5,082 nucleotides of DNA from Desulfuromonadales bacterium C00003107. Lineage in GTDB: Bacteria; Desulfobacterota; Desulfuromonadia; Desulfuromonadales; Syntrophotaleaceae. The notes beneath the pieces were generated by a model. That model made no database searches and had not been told where the DNA came from. It saw only the letters and a program-made list of their open reading frames with translations. Shown in pieces: positions 1-5,082 of this stretch (positions within the stretch are counted from its first letter, which is position 1; each line of letters begins with the position of its first letter). The position numbers and the translations under genes are program-made. Location of the stretch: contig MAXT01000279.1 of NCBI GenBank assembly GCA_001751225.1, positions 1 through 5,082 on the forward strand. Reading direction: 5' to 3'.

Positions 1-95
1 TCAACGACCTGTGCGCCCTTTCCAGCCCAGAGGTTCCCGGCGACCAGACCAAACAGCAGGAAGAAGCAGAGTATGTGAACGATAGGTTTGCGCAT
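1..95 (-). CDS. pilY1: PilY1-type pilus tip adhesin, N-terminal signal peptide only (second copy, runs off window)
   Basis: Only the first 31 codons are in the window. They begin with M-R-K-P and run into a hydrophobic core (about residues 6-20, including CFFLLFGLVAG). A likely signal peptidase I site follows after LWA, at about residue 24, before GKGAQVV. This is a classic Sec signal peptide. A strong Shine-Dalgarno (AAGGAG, 108-103) lies 7 nt before the ATG. The gene starts 26 bp after the pilX stop, which is where pilY1 stands in fimT-pilV-pilW-pilX-pilY1 operons. PilY1 is a large secreted protein, usually over 1000 residues, with a C-terminal beta-propeller. It acts at the pilus tip in pilus assembly, adhesion and surface sensing. 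Identity here rests on the signal peptide and gene order, because no PilY1 domain is visible. It is a different gene from the PilY1 tail at the other end of the window. Confidence 0.75.
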   Translation of the reverse strand, partial: MRKPIVHILCFFLLFGLVAGNLWAGKGAQVV

Positions 96-121
96 GGCAA
101 AACTCCTTGATCGAAAATGTA

Positions 122-652
122 TTATCGCAGGTAAGTGGTTTGCAGCCGGAGCACAGAGCGCCCATTGGGGCTGACGCCGCGGCTGGTGATGCGCAGCATG
201 TCAGATTTGGTGCCGCTGGCGCCGTAGGCCTCTGAATCATCGGCTACGTCTTCAATGCTGGCAACATACTCGATGATGTATTTGGGAAGAGGATAAGGCG
301 GAGTGGCCCCCAGGTCCCCGGCCTGATAGGTGAAAAAGTTGGGGGCGGCGGCATCCCAGTCAACCAGGTCCCAGCGGGGTGTCGTGCCGGCGGTGACCGG
401 GGTGTACAGCCCACCGGTATCGTTGAAAGCCGGCAGAAGGGCGAGGCCACCGATGTAGCTTTCCCCATCGCGCAGCCCGGCTTCGGCCGCCTGAAAGGCC
501 AGATCTCTCTGCTGCATGTTGCCGGCCATCCGTTCCTGCAGGGTGGTGCTCTGCATGGCGCCCAGACCGAAGAGCGTCAGCAGCAAAATCAGCAACACGC
601 TGGTGATTAAAACCACGCCTTGTTCGTTCTGTATCGTTTTAGCAAAGCTCAT
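122..652 (-). CDS. pilX: Minor pilin PilX
   Basis: This 176-residue protein has a 12-residue leader ending NEQG. A prepilin peptidase site before VVLIT and a hydrophobic helix (about 13-35) follow. The next segment, with QERMAGNMQQRDLAFQAAEA at about 40-59, is the family signature of PilX/PilX_N proteins. Position +5 of the mature protein is Thr instead of the usual Glu. This is typical of PilX and of the type II secretion counterpart GspK, and fits a pilin at the very tip of the fibre. The remainder is a small globular domain ending TYLR. The start has a purine-rich ribosome site (GGGAGAGAAGG) and lies 13 bp after the pilW stop, so co-translation is likely. PilX joins PilV, PilW, FimT/FimU and PilE in the inner-membrane priming complex that starts pilus assembly and carries PilY1. 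Confidence 0.92.
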   Translation of the reverse strand: MSFAKTIQNEQGVVLITSVLLILLLTLFGLGAMQSTTLQERMAGNMQQRDLAFQAAEAGLRDGESYIGGLALLPAFNDTGGLYTPVTAGTTPRWDLVDWDAAAPNFFTYQAGDLGATPPYPLPKYIIEYVASIEDVADDSEAYGASGTKSDMLRITSRGVSPNGRSVLRLQTTYLR

Positions 653-665
653 AACCTTCTCTCCC

Positions 666-1742
666 TTAGCGCAGACGGTTTCGGATACCGACAGTGTTGA
701 TCATCACAAGTCGCAGCCGCCGGTCGTCTACCGGATCGAAGTCATTGATGCCATCACCGTCAACGTCATACTGATTCGTGTCCAGCGGGGCCCTGGCGAT
801 GATCTGGGGGGAGCGCACCAGCAGGCCGACCCGGACACTGACGACATCCCCCCAGTCGGCAACAGTCGTTGCCGTTCGGTAGACATCGGCTGTGCGATCA
901 GCGTCGGTATCCTCGCCGTAGCGGATCTGCATACTTTCGATCCCTTCGATCAGTTCTTGGGCGGCGGCAGAGTCGATCTTCTCATAGAGGGCGGGTTCGC
1001 CGGCGACATTGTTGCGAATATAATAGGTCCGGGTTTGGGGAAAGAGGATCTGGGAACCTACGTCATAAGCGTGTCCCAGTTCCTTGGTGGCGTTGCCCGG
1101 GGTCCCCACTCCTGTATTATGCACGGTATTCCCGCTGGCATCGGTGTAGTTGGTTGTCTGAAATACGCTTGCCCCTTCACAGTCGGTGATGAGCAGAATA
1201 TCGCCCCCAGAAGTGTTGATAAGGGGGGATAAGCCCGCTGTAAGCTTAATGTCAGCCGATTGGACGGGCATCTTCTGGGTGACTTCAATCGTCGTGTTTG
1301 AATCCACACCCCGAATGACCAGAATGTCGCTGCCGCTGACTGGGTTAACCAGGCCCATATCGCCCGCAACTATAGAGGTGGGGATAACTGCGCCACTGTC
1401 ATCGGCCCAGGTATTGACGCCGGTCGCCTCAAGGCCATAGATCGCCTGGCTGAAATTGAAATTGAAGTAGGACGGGTTGTTCAAGGTATTGGTGTAAGCA
1501 CTGACGTCTTGCAGGCAGCCCAGAAAGCCCGCACCAAGAAGATCGCTCCGCAAAACGTGCATGGCGAAGCGGCCATTTTCCTGGGTGCGGCTCAGTTGAT
1601 CGGTGACGGCGTAGCTGGTGGTACTGCCGACAAAGACCCGGTGTATCCCCCCCAGCAGCACCAGGCTGATGACCATGGCGATCATCAATTCCACCAGGGT
1701 TAGCCCGATCTGGCACTTCTGCTTCTTGACGAAAGTTTTCAT
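666..1742 (-). CDS. pilW: Minor pilin PilW
   Basis: The 358-residue protein has a 13-residue basic leader (MKTFVKKQKCQIG) and a prepilin cleavage site before LTLVE. The +1 residue is Leu, Glu5 is kept, and a hydrophobic helix runs to about residue 34. PilW hallmarks follow: an ENGRFAMHVLRSDLLGAGF segment ending in a Gly-Cys pair (about 67-88), a PVSGSDILVIRG strand, and a second cysteine in LLITDCEGASVF, a likely disulfide partner. The length matches large PilW proteins. The chosen ATG overlaps the pilV stop as ATGA (4 bp), which indicates translational coupling and puts the leader at a normal length. An upstream in-frame ATG at 1790 would add 16 residues inside pilV and is less likely. PilW works with PilX, PilV and PilY1 at the pilus tip. 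Confidence 0.93.
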   Translation of the reverse strand: MKTFVKKQKCQIGLTLVELMIAMVISLVLLGGIHRVFVGSTTSYAVTDQLSRTQENGRFAMHVLRSDLLGAGFLGCLQDVSAYTNTLNNPSYFNFNFSQAIYGLEATGVNTWADDSGAVIPTSIVAGDMGLVNPVSGSDILVIRGVDSNTTIEVTQKMPVQSADIKLTAGLSPLINTSGGDILLITDCEGASVFQTTNYTDASGNTVHNTGVGTPGNATKELGHAYDVGSQILFPQTRTYYIRNNVAGEPALYEKIDSAAAQELIEGIESMQIRYGEDTDADRTADVYRTATTVADWGDVVSVRVGLLVRSPQIIARAPLDTNQYDVDGDGINDFDPVDDRRLRLVMINTVGIRNRLR

Positions 1743-2173
1743 AGGCGTGTCACCACTGTTACAGAGTCGTTCCCTCCGGCTTCGGTCCATTGGACCACCA
1801 CGGTTGCAATGACGCCGCTGACATCGACCGAACCATCGCCCTGGGCCAACCGGAGCAACAAACTATTCTTCCACTGTGTCAGATCGGTCAGAACCATCCC
1901 GGTGTAGGTTACGCCGACGGGGGTGCCAAGGCCAATGTCGTAATCCTCGCCGAGGGCGTCTGTCCGGTTGGCACGCATCCGGTCCAGAATGTCCTCGGCC
2001 GCCAACACGGCCTGAGAGCGGATCAGGGCACTGTTGTTGTTGCGAAGTCCGCCTGTCTGAAGCGCTGCCAGCCCAATCAACCCTACGGAAATGATGACCA
2101 GTGCCACAAGCACTTCGATCAGGGTGAATCCCTGCTCGTTGATCTGCGAAAAGAATCGGGAGGTCTTTTTCAT
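1739..2173 (-). CDS. pilV: Minor pilin PilV
   Basis: This 144-residue protein starts with a 15-residue leader ending NEQG. It is cut before FTLIEVLVALVIISVGLIG, a textbook class III pilin helix with Phe at +1 and Glu at +5. The region after the helix (LAALQTGGLRNNNSALIRSQ, then QAVLAAEDILDRMRANR, about 53-69) is the usual PilV signature. The C terminus has the family's short beta-strand with VVVQWTEAGG. A possible ribosome site (AGGA) lies about 8 nt before the ATG, 27 bp after the fimT stop. The stop overlaps the pilW start. In Pseudomonas-type systems PilV binds PilW and PilX in the minor-pilin core complex in the inner membrane and at the pilus tip. Confidence 0.93.
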   Translation of the reverse strand: MKKTSRFFSQINEQGFTLIEVLVALVIISVGLIGLAALQTGGLRNNNSALIRSQAVLAAEDILDRMRANRTDALGEDYDIGLGTPVGVTYTGMVLTDLTQWKNSLLLRLAQGDGSVDVSGVIATVVVQWTEAGGNDSVTVVTRL

Positions 2174-2200
2174 GGCAAGTCCTGTATCCTTTGGCTATGG

Positions 2201-2770
2201 CTACTGAATTCGGGCACGACCCATTACGGAAAGAACGATGTCGAGGCTTCGGCTACCATCTGGGTTGGTGGAGGTAATGGTGCCGTTCCCCGGCGAAACG
2301 ATGAATCCGCTGGCCTGGAAACGGAGGGCATCGTCCACGTTGGCGTTGCCGGTCATGGTGACCTGGCCAAAGTCAGCGAAGCTGCGGATCAGCTCTTCAT
2401 TGGCATCGCGCACTCCATCACCGTTATTGTCGGCAAAGATGATGAAGCCGGTTTCCCATCCCGACCCGCCAGCGGCAGTACAACTGGGTGCAGGCGTTGC
2501 TGGGATGTTGTCCGCGGTTGGATCGGCACTGCGGCACAGTGAAACGACCTGCCCTCGGGTAACGGCTTCACTCCGGGTCAGGGTGATGGCCGCCAACAGG
2601 TCGTTGGTCGCCGCATTGACCGCGTTGCGATTGGTAAAGCCTCTGAAACTGTAGGTACCGATGCTCAGGACGATTGTCATAACGGCCATGGCGACGATTA
2701 GTTCCACCAGGGTCAGGCCGCTTTCACTGTGATCAGAGTGTGTTTCCGGGCTTAGTCGGCTCATGGGCAT
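2201..2770 (-). CDS. fimT: FimT/FimU-type minor pilin (GspH domain), first gene of the operon
   Basis: This is a pseudopilin of about 189 residues. The leader ends HSESG and is cut before LTLVELIVAMAVMTIVLSIG (+1 Leu, +5 Glu). The globular part is the GspH domain: LTRSEAVTRGQVVSLCRSAD, a second cysteine about 25 residues on (likely disulfide), then a GWETGFIIFADNNGDGVRD block (about 107-125) and a C-terminal strand ending SVMGRARIQ. These are usual for FimT/FimU proteins. Two ATGs two codons apart (2770 and 2764) are possible. The AGGGG at 2775-2771 is 6 nt before the second ATG, while a weaker GGA serves the first, so 2764 may be the true start. FimU/FimT links the tip complex to the major pilin and FimT proteins can bind DNA in some species. 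It lies just behind the sigma-54 promoter and heads the fimT-pilV-pilW-pilX-pilY1 operon. It could equally be named fimU. Confidence 0.88.
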   Translation of the reverse strand: MPMSRLSPETHSDHSESGLTLVELIVAMAVMTIVLSIGTYSFRGFTNRNAVNAATNDLLAAITLTRSEAVTRGQVVSLCRSADPTADNIPATPAPSCTAAGGSGWETGFIIFADNNGDGVRDANEELIRSFADFGQVTMTGNANVDDALRFQASGFIVSPGNGTITSTNPDGSRSLDIVLSVMGRARIQ

Positions 2771-2800
2771 CCCCTATCCATGTCAATAATCGCTTCTTAA

Positions 2801-2819
2801 TTAGCAAACAGTGTGCCAG
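2801..2819 (-). promoter_or_regulatory. Sigma-54 (RpoN) promoter of the fimT-pilY1 operon
   Basis: On the minus strand the sequence reads CTGGCACACTGTTTGCTAA. The -24 element TGGCAC (2818-2813) and the -12 element TTGCT (2807-2803) are separated so that GG and GC are exactly 10 bp apart. This matches the YTGGCACG-N4-TTGCW consensus at all but one of its fixed positions. Transcription would begin near 2791, leaving about 21-27 nt before the fimT ATG, enough for the ribosome site. Position, orientation and spacing all fit. Sigma-54 promoters need an ATP-driven activator. For pili the known one is PilR, with sensor PilS, but no such gene is in the window. Confidence 0.8.
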
Positions 2820-2881
2820 CAAAGAAGGTGTTATCCAGTGAACACTATCTATCTATAAAATAACGATTTTCATGAAGTGTG

Positions 2882-2897
2882 TAAGGATTAATCCTTA
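2882..2897. promoter_or_regulatory. Perfect 16-bp palindrome, candidate activator (enhancer) site
   Basis: TAAGGATTAATCCTTA is identical to its own reverse complement over all 16 bases. Its centre lies about 98 bp upstream of the start site predicted for the sigma-54 promoter. That is the usual distance for a dimeric sigma-54 activator to bind before looping. The DNA between them (about 2845-2880) is AT-rich and includes three CTAT repeats (2845-2856), which could favour bending. The palindrome does not resemble the published Pseudomonas PilR motif, so the protein that binds it is unknown. It could also be a chance palindrome or a leftover of the nearby insertion element. Confidence 0.4.
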
Positions 2898-3043
2898 AGG
2901 CAATTGAGGGGTGAGGGTGCAAAAATTGCGTGGCTGGTGACGGTTTGGGTGATAAGAAACTACTTTTTCGGGGTCGGCGCCCGAAAACTTACCACCCCTT
3001 CATTAGGCCGTCAACGAAAAATCATTGTGCCCAATCCCGGACC
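2898..3043. other. Spacer between promoter region and transposase remnant, with a GC-rich hairpin
   Basis: No gene is seen here. The one clear structure is an inverted repeat, TTTTCGGG (2965-2972) and CCCGAAAA (2980-2987), around a 7-base loop. On the minus strand the transposase remnant would continue into this stretch, but recognisable homology stops after the SVH residues at 3044 and a stop follows at 3013-3011. The hairpin could be a decayed end of the IS91-type element, whose termini often carry short palindromes, or a terminator-like stem with only weak T tracts. Neither can be decided from sequence alone. Confidence 0.4.
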
Positions 3044-3483
3044 ATGCACGCTGAAGCCCGAGGTGTGCCGCCAGCGCATGATCTTGCGGATCAGATCATC
3101 GCCGACCTTCCCTGCCCTTTTCAGCATCTTGGGCACGGCGGCGGAAACAACTCCTGCAAGGGCTGCAGATCGATCCACGGCATCACGAAAAAGGTGCTGC
3201 TTTCGGAAAACAGCCCATCAGCCACCAGGAGGTGCAAATGCGGGTGCCATTTGCCGTAATCGCCAAATGTCTGTACTGCCATCACGGCCCCAGGACACCT
3301 CCTTGCACCCCGAGCGCTGTGCGAAAGAAGCTCAACAGGCTGTTGCTGGCAAAGCTTGCCCAACAGCTTGCGGTCGTATTTGAATTGGCCGCGAAGAATG
3401 ATGGGGCGACTGAAGACGTACTGCCGATGGGAAGCGGGATAGAGAATGGAATCTTTCGGGTGCTCGCAGAACTGTATCCACCT
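3044..3483 (-). pseudogene. IS91-family (HUH, Y2) transposase, internal fragment with frameshift
   Basis: The first open segment runs from about 3483 to 3121 with no start codon of its own; a stop (3486-3484) lies just upstream. It contains SHRQYVFSRPIILRGQFKYD, then PGAVMAVQTFGDYGKWHPHL followed by HLL, then FFVMPWIDLQPLQELF. The HPHLH is the metal-binding HUH motif of IS91-type single-strand transposases. Near 3143-3138 the frame shifts by one base and homology continues in the other frame as KMLKRAGKVGDD, LIRKIMRWRHTSGFSVH, down to 3044. Intact IS91 transposases are about 300-400 residues with an N-terminal zinc-binding domain and C-terminal catalytic tyrosines. Both are missing, leaving roughly 145 codons, so the gene is dead. 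The frameshift most likely arose by loss of a base in the CCGCCGCCG run. It lies between the two pilus units in the same orientation. Confidence 0.85.
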
Positions 3484-3547
3484 TTACAGGCCACACTGCT
3501 AAACCACTAAAATATAGTGAAAATCAAATCTACGCAAAAAAGAAGTA
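3484..3547. other. AT-rich spacer upstream of the transposase fragment
   Basis: This stretch has no gene. It has in-frame stops relative to the transposase frame and is distinctly AT-rich compared with the coding DNA. The octamer TACGCAAA occurs twice in direct orientation (3531-3538 and 3546-3553), 15 bp apart, and the second copy runs into the left arm of the adjacent hairpin. A short CACTA/TAGTG inverted repeat lies at 3505-3519. These may be remains of a mobile-element end, but no boundary can be fixed. Confidence 0.3.
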
Positions 3548-3584
3548 CGCAAATTATGCATTAATGGAATATGCATAATTTGCG
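3534..3584 (-). terminator. Long perfect hairpin with T-rich tail, probable terminator of the upstream pilus unit
   Basis: CGCAAATTATGCAT (3548-3561) and its exact complement ATGCATAATTTGCG (3571-3584) form a 14-bp perfect stem with a 9-base loop. On the minus strand the stem is followed after three bases by TTCTTTTTT (3544-3536). It lies 57 bp after the stop of the FimT-like gene, so it is well placed to end the pilY1/Ig-like/fimT transcript. The stem is AT-rich, which is unusual for an intrinsic terminator. A repressor operator or a mobile-element end is an alternative. Confidence 0.45.
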
Positions 3585-3640
3585 CATCCTGGTTAAGTCA
3601 GTAATGGGTCGCCTTCTTCCGCAAGGCCCCCGCCACGCCC
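3585..3640. other. Short 3' spacer after the FimT-like gene
   Basis: This 56-bp stretch between the FimT-like stop and the long hairpin has no gene. It holds a small inverted repeat, GCCTT (3611-3615) and AAGGC (3623-3627), with no T run after it, so it is not a convincing terminator by itself. Confidence 0.3.
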
Positions 3641-4072
3641 CTACATATGCGCTAGACCGGTTGCGGTGGAGTCGACCTGTACCTGAAGGTTGCTGTTCTC
3701 GTTAACGCGCACAAAAATCGTTTGATTGGAGGTTCCTTGCGGCCTGAAGGTGACAGAAAAGCTACCGCTTTTCTGCCAAACATCGCCCAATGCGACCTTC
3801 GCTTCAACCGTAATACCATTTGGGAAGGTGGTATCCGATCCAGCGAGGGAATACTTGTGGTTGCTCAGATCGATGGTCACGGTGGTGTTCTGATTCTGTT
3901 GCACCGCCTGACTTCGGCCACGACGCAATATTGAAACGACCTCCCTGGCGGCTGCCTTGTATTGGGAACTCTTTCGCCAACTGCTGGTAGCGGGGACGGC
4001 AATGGCCATCATGATTGCCAGGATCGCTAAGGTGACGATCAGTTCCATCAGGGTAAAACCGCGATTATTCAT
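3641..4072 (-). CDS. Small FimT/GspH-like pseudopilin behind the first PilY1
   Basis: The 143-residue protein has a very short leader (MNNRG) cut before FTLMELIVTLAILAIMMAIA (+1 Phe, +5 Glu), then SSQYKAAAREVVSILRRGRS, the helix end and first loop typical of FimT/GspH proteins. The globular domain has TTVTIDLSNHKYSLAG and a C-terminal region with VTFRPQGTSNQTIFVRV, a common pseudopilin fold. Unlike the FimT at 2201-2770, no cysteine pair is present. The ATG at 4072 is chosen because AAGGG (4084-4080) lies 7 nt before it and it gives a standard short leader. The ATG at 4087 has no ribosome site. The gene overlaps the upstream Ig-like gene by 8 bp, so the two are coupled. It probably is a minor pilin of the first pilus cluster; its partners beyond PilY1 are outside the window. 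Confidence 0.85.
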   Translation of the reverse strand: MNNRGFTLMELIVTLAILAIMMAIAVPATSSWRKSSQYKAAAREVVSILRRGRSQAVQQNQNTTVTIDLSNHKYSLAGSDTTFPNGITVEAKVALGDVWQKSGSFSVTFRPQGTSNQTIFVRVNENSNLQVQVDSTATGLAHM

Positions 4073-4727
4073 TGGCCGGCCCTTCATTTTGAATAAAAGT
4101 AGGATTCATTGTGAACTCCTGTTGATTCCGCCCGCCGAAACCGTCTTCCACCACTACGGTTACCGTAGTCGGCCCTGGCTGCCACTGTTCAACGGTCCAG
4201 GTCAGCCGGCCGTTATCGCTGTCGAGCTGCATGCCGGTTGGCGCTTCCAGCAGCAGATAGGTCAGCAGATCCTGGTCGGCATCGACCGCTTCGAGCTGAT
4301 AACTATAACCACCCGCAGCAAGTTTTTCTGGGGGCCGCGAGACAAACCGCGGCGGGGCGTTTCCTGCCTCGATCTCGCCGCTGCGCACTGGCCTACCCTG
4401 CTGCACTTCTCGCTCGGGAGTTACTTCGACGGCGATCCTGTCGCCGCGTCGAAAATACTCCCCCGGCAACAAAGGATCCTGCAGATCTTCGATTTCCTCG
4501 CCGTTCACAAACCAGCGGCAAGAATAATTGACATCGGCATCCTCGCTATCCATGAGTTTCGGTAGCACCTCGATGCCGCTCTCTGCGTGAAAGGGCGCCG
4601 GCCGATAGGTGAGATCGAGAACCTGCGGCGGCCCTTCTGCCGCCATCACGGCAGTGCTTAGAACGCAGCAAAAAAACATAAATCCCTGCCACATCCATCC
4701 AAAACCATAACGTTTACCCATCGTCAT
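4065..4727 (-). CDS. Secreted protein with two Ig/cadherin-like modules, coupled to PilY1
   Basis: From the ATG at 4727 the product is 220 residues. A signal peptide (about 1-29, KR near the start, hydrophobic WQGFMFFCCVLSTAV core) likely ends at VMA before AEGPP. A first beta-rich module (about 33-122) shows CRWFVNGEEI and GDRIAVEVTP and ends at NAPP, an Ig-like pattern. The second (about 123-209) has AVDADQDLLTYLL, APTGMQLDSDNGRLTWT and VVEDGFGG, the pattern of putative-Ig (He_PIG) or cadherin-like repeats, with Asp residues that could bind calcium. The start overlaps the pilY1 stop by one base (TGATG), so translation is probably coupled. An in-frame ATG at 4742 or 4721 is possible. It has no known symbol. 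By context it is an exported partner of PilY1 or the pilus in the periplasm or outside the cell, but this is inference. Confidence 0.8.
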   Translation of the reverse strand: MTMGKRYGFGWMWQGFMFFCCVLSTAVMAAEGPPQVLDLTYRPAPFHAESGIEVLPKLMDSEDADVNYSCRWFVNGEEIEDLQDPLLPGEYFRRGDRIAVEVTPEREVQQGRPVRSGEIEAGNAPPRFVSRPPEKLAAGGYSYQLEAVDADQDLLTYLLLEAPTGMQLDSDNGRLTWTVEQWQPGPTTVTVVVEDGFGGRNQQEFTMNPTFIQNEGPANE

Positions 4728-5082
4728 CACCAATTCATCCAATAAAGGGGATAAACAGTTTCGATCTGATCCAGTTCCACACTGGGGAAGGCGCCACCCG
4801 AACCGATCAAAATCGAGGTACTGCCATCCTTACCGATCACTATGACCAGCCCCGAAGGGATGCCCTCACCGACAGCCAATGAGCGATCAGCACGGCGTAA
4901 CACATAAGGGGAATCCTCAGACCCAGCCTGCGCCCGCTTGCTACTCGCCGCAGACTGGTTCTCAGCAAACTCGTCGGTGCCGGCTGTTGTCCACCAATTG
5001 TAGACCGCTTCGCCCGTACGGGCCTTGACCGCATACAGCCTCGACACGCCAAGGTTGCCCCCGGCGCAGGGGTCGTTGGAAC
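4727..5082 (-). CDS. pilY1: PilY1-type pilus tip protein, C-terminal end (first copy, 5' part outside window)
   Basis: The last 118 codons are present. The fragment begins SNDPCAGGNLGVSRLYAVKA, then TGEAVYNWWTTAG. Later it has VGEGIPSGLVIVIGKDGSTS and the tail ETVYPLYWMNW. The CxGGNxGxSRLYAV motif, the GIPS strand and the YW near the end are typical of the C-terminal beta-propeller region of PilC/PilY1 proteins, which form the pilus tip and help pili extend and attach. The rest, including any calcium site and von Willebrand A domain, lies upstream of the window. Its stop overlaps the start of the Ig-like gene. This is a separate copy from the PilY1 that begins at base 95. Confidence 0.88.
   Translation of the reverse strand, partial: SNDPCAGGNLGVSRLYAVKARTGEAVYNWWTTAGTDEFAENQSAASSKRAQAGSEDSPYVLRRADRSLAVGEGIPSGLVIVIGKDGSTSILIGSGGAFPSVELDQIETVYPLYWMNW

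Noticed and set aside
516..1232. Long plus-strand open frame over pilX and pilW
   Set aside because: It lies opposite two well-supported pilin genes, its product has no recognisable motif or hydrophobic start, and long antisense frames are common in GC-rich coding DNA.
1743..1790. Upstream ATG at 1790 as the pilW start
   Set aside because: It would place 16 extra residues before a normal basic prepilin leader and deepen the overlap with pilV, whereas the ATG at 1742 forms the usual ATGA overlap.
1790..2542. Long plus-strand open frame over pilV and fimT
   Set aside because: It is antisense to two clear pilin genes and its translation shows low-complexity, composition-driven sequence with no known domain.
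2781..2786. TTGACA on the minus strand upstream of fimT as a sigma-70 -35 box
   Set aside because: It lies only about 10-16 bp before the fimT start, leaving no room for a -10 box and leader. The sigma-54 promoter further upstream is better placed.
2845..2856. Three CTAT repeats as a phase-variable microsatellite
   Set aside because: Three copies are too few for efficient slippage and they lie far upstream of the -24/-12 elements; they are noted only as AT-rich, bendable DNA.
2904..3383. Plus-strand open frame across the transposase remnant
   Set aside because: The opposite strand carries clear IS91-type homology across most of this stretch, so the plus-strand frame is a shadow of it.

Overview
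The window is one strand-biased stretch in which every supported gene lies on the minus strand, so it reads from base 5082 down to base 1. It encodes the minor-pilin and tip-adhesin part of a type IV pilus system. The gene order fimT-pilV-pilW-pilX-pilY1 is the one known from Pseudomonas-like Gammaproteobacteria. The protein styles (class III prepilin leaders, PilX lacking Glu5, PilY1 ending in a YW tail) and the moderately GC-rich coding sequence suggest a gammaproteobacterium. No finer assignment is possible from the sequence.

Layout in reading order. At 5082-4727 is the C-terminal end of a first PilY1. It overlaps by one base (TGATG) a secreted protein with two Ig/cadherin-like modules (4727-4065). 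That gene overlaps a small FimT/GspH-type pseudopilin (4072-3641). A perfect 14-bp hairpin followed by a T-rich run (about 3584-3534) probably ends this first unit. Next comes a broken central piece of an IS91-family HUH transposase (about 3483-3044, with one frameshift) and AT-richer spacer DNA. A very good sigma-54 (RpoN) promoter sits at 2819-2801, with a perfect 16-bp palindrome about 98 bp upstream of its predicted start site. The second unit follows: fimT (2770-2201), pilV (2173-1739), pilW (1742-666), pilX (652-122) and the signal peptide of a second PilY1 (from 95, running off the window).

Function. FimT, PilV, PilW and PilX are low-abundance pilins. In studied systems they form the priming complex at the pilus tip together with PilY1, which sits on top as adhesin and mechanosensor. 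The tight spacing (4-bp overlap to 27-bp gaps) fits one co-transcribed operon, probably switched on by RpoN and a response regulator such as PilR. The most interesting points are that this operon follows directly behind the tail of another pilY1 cluster (two PilY1 proteins in tandem), that the first PilY1 is coupled to an Ig-like secreted protein and a solitary pseudopilin, and that the junction carries an IS91 fossil next to an RpoN promoter.
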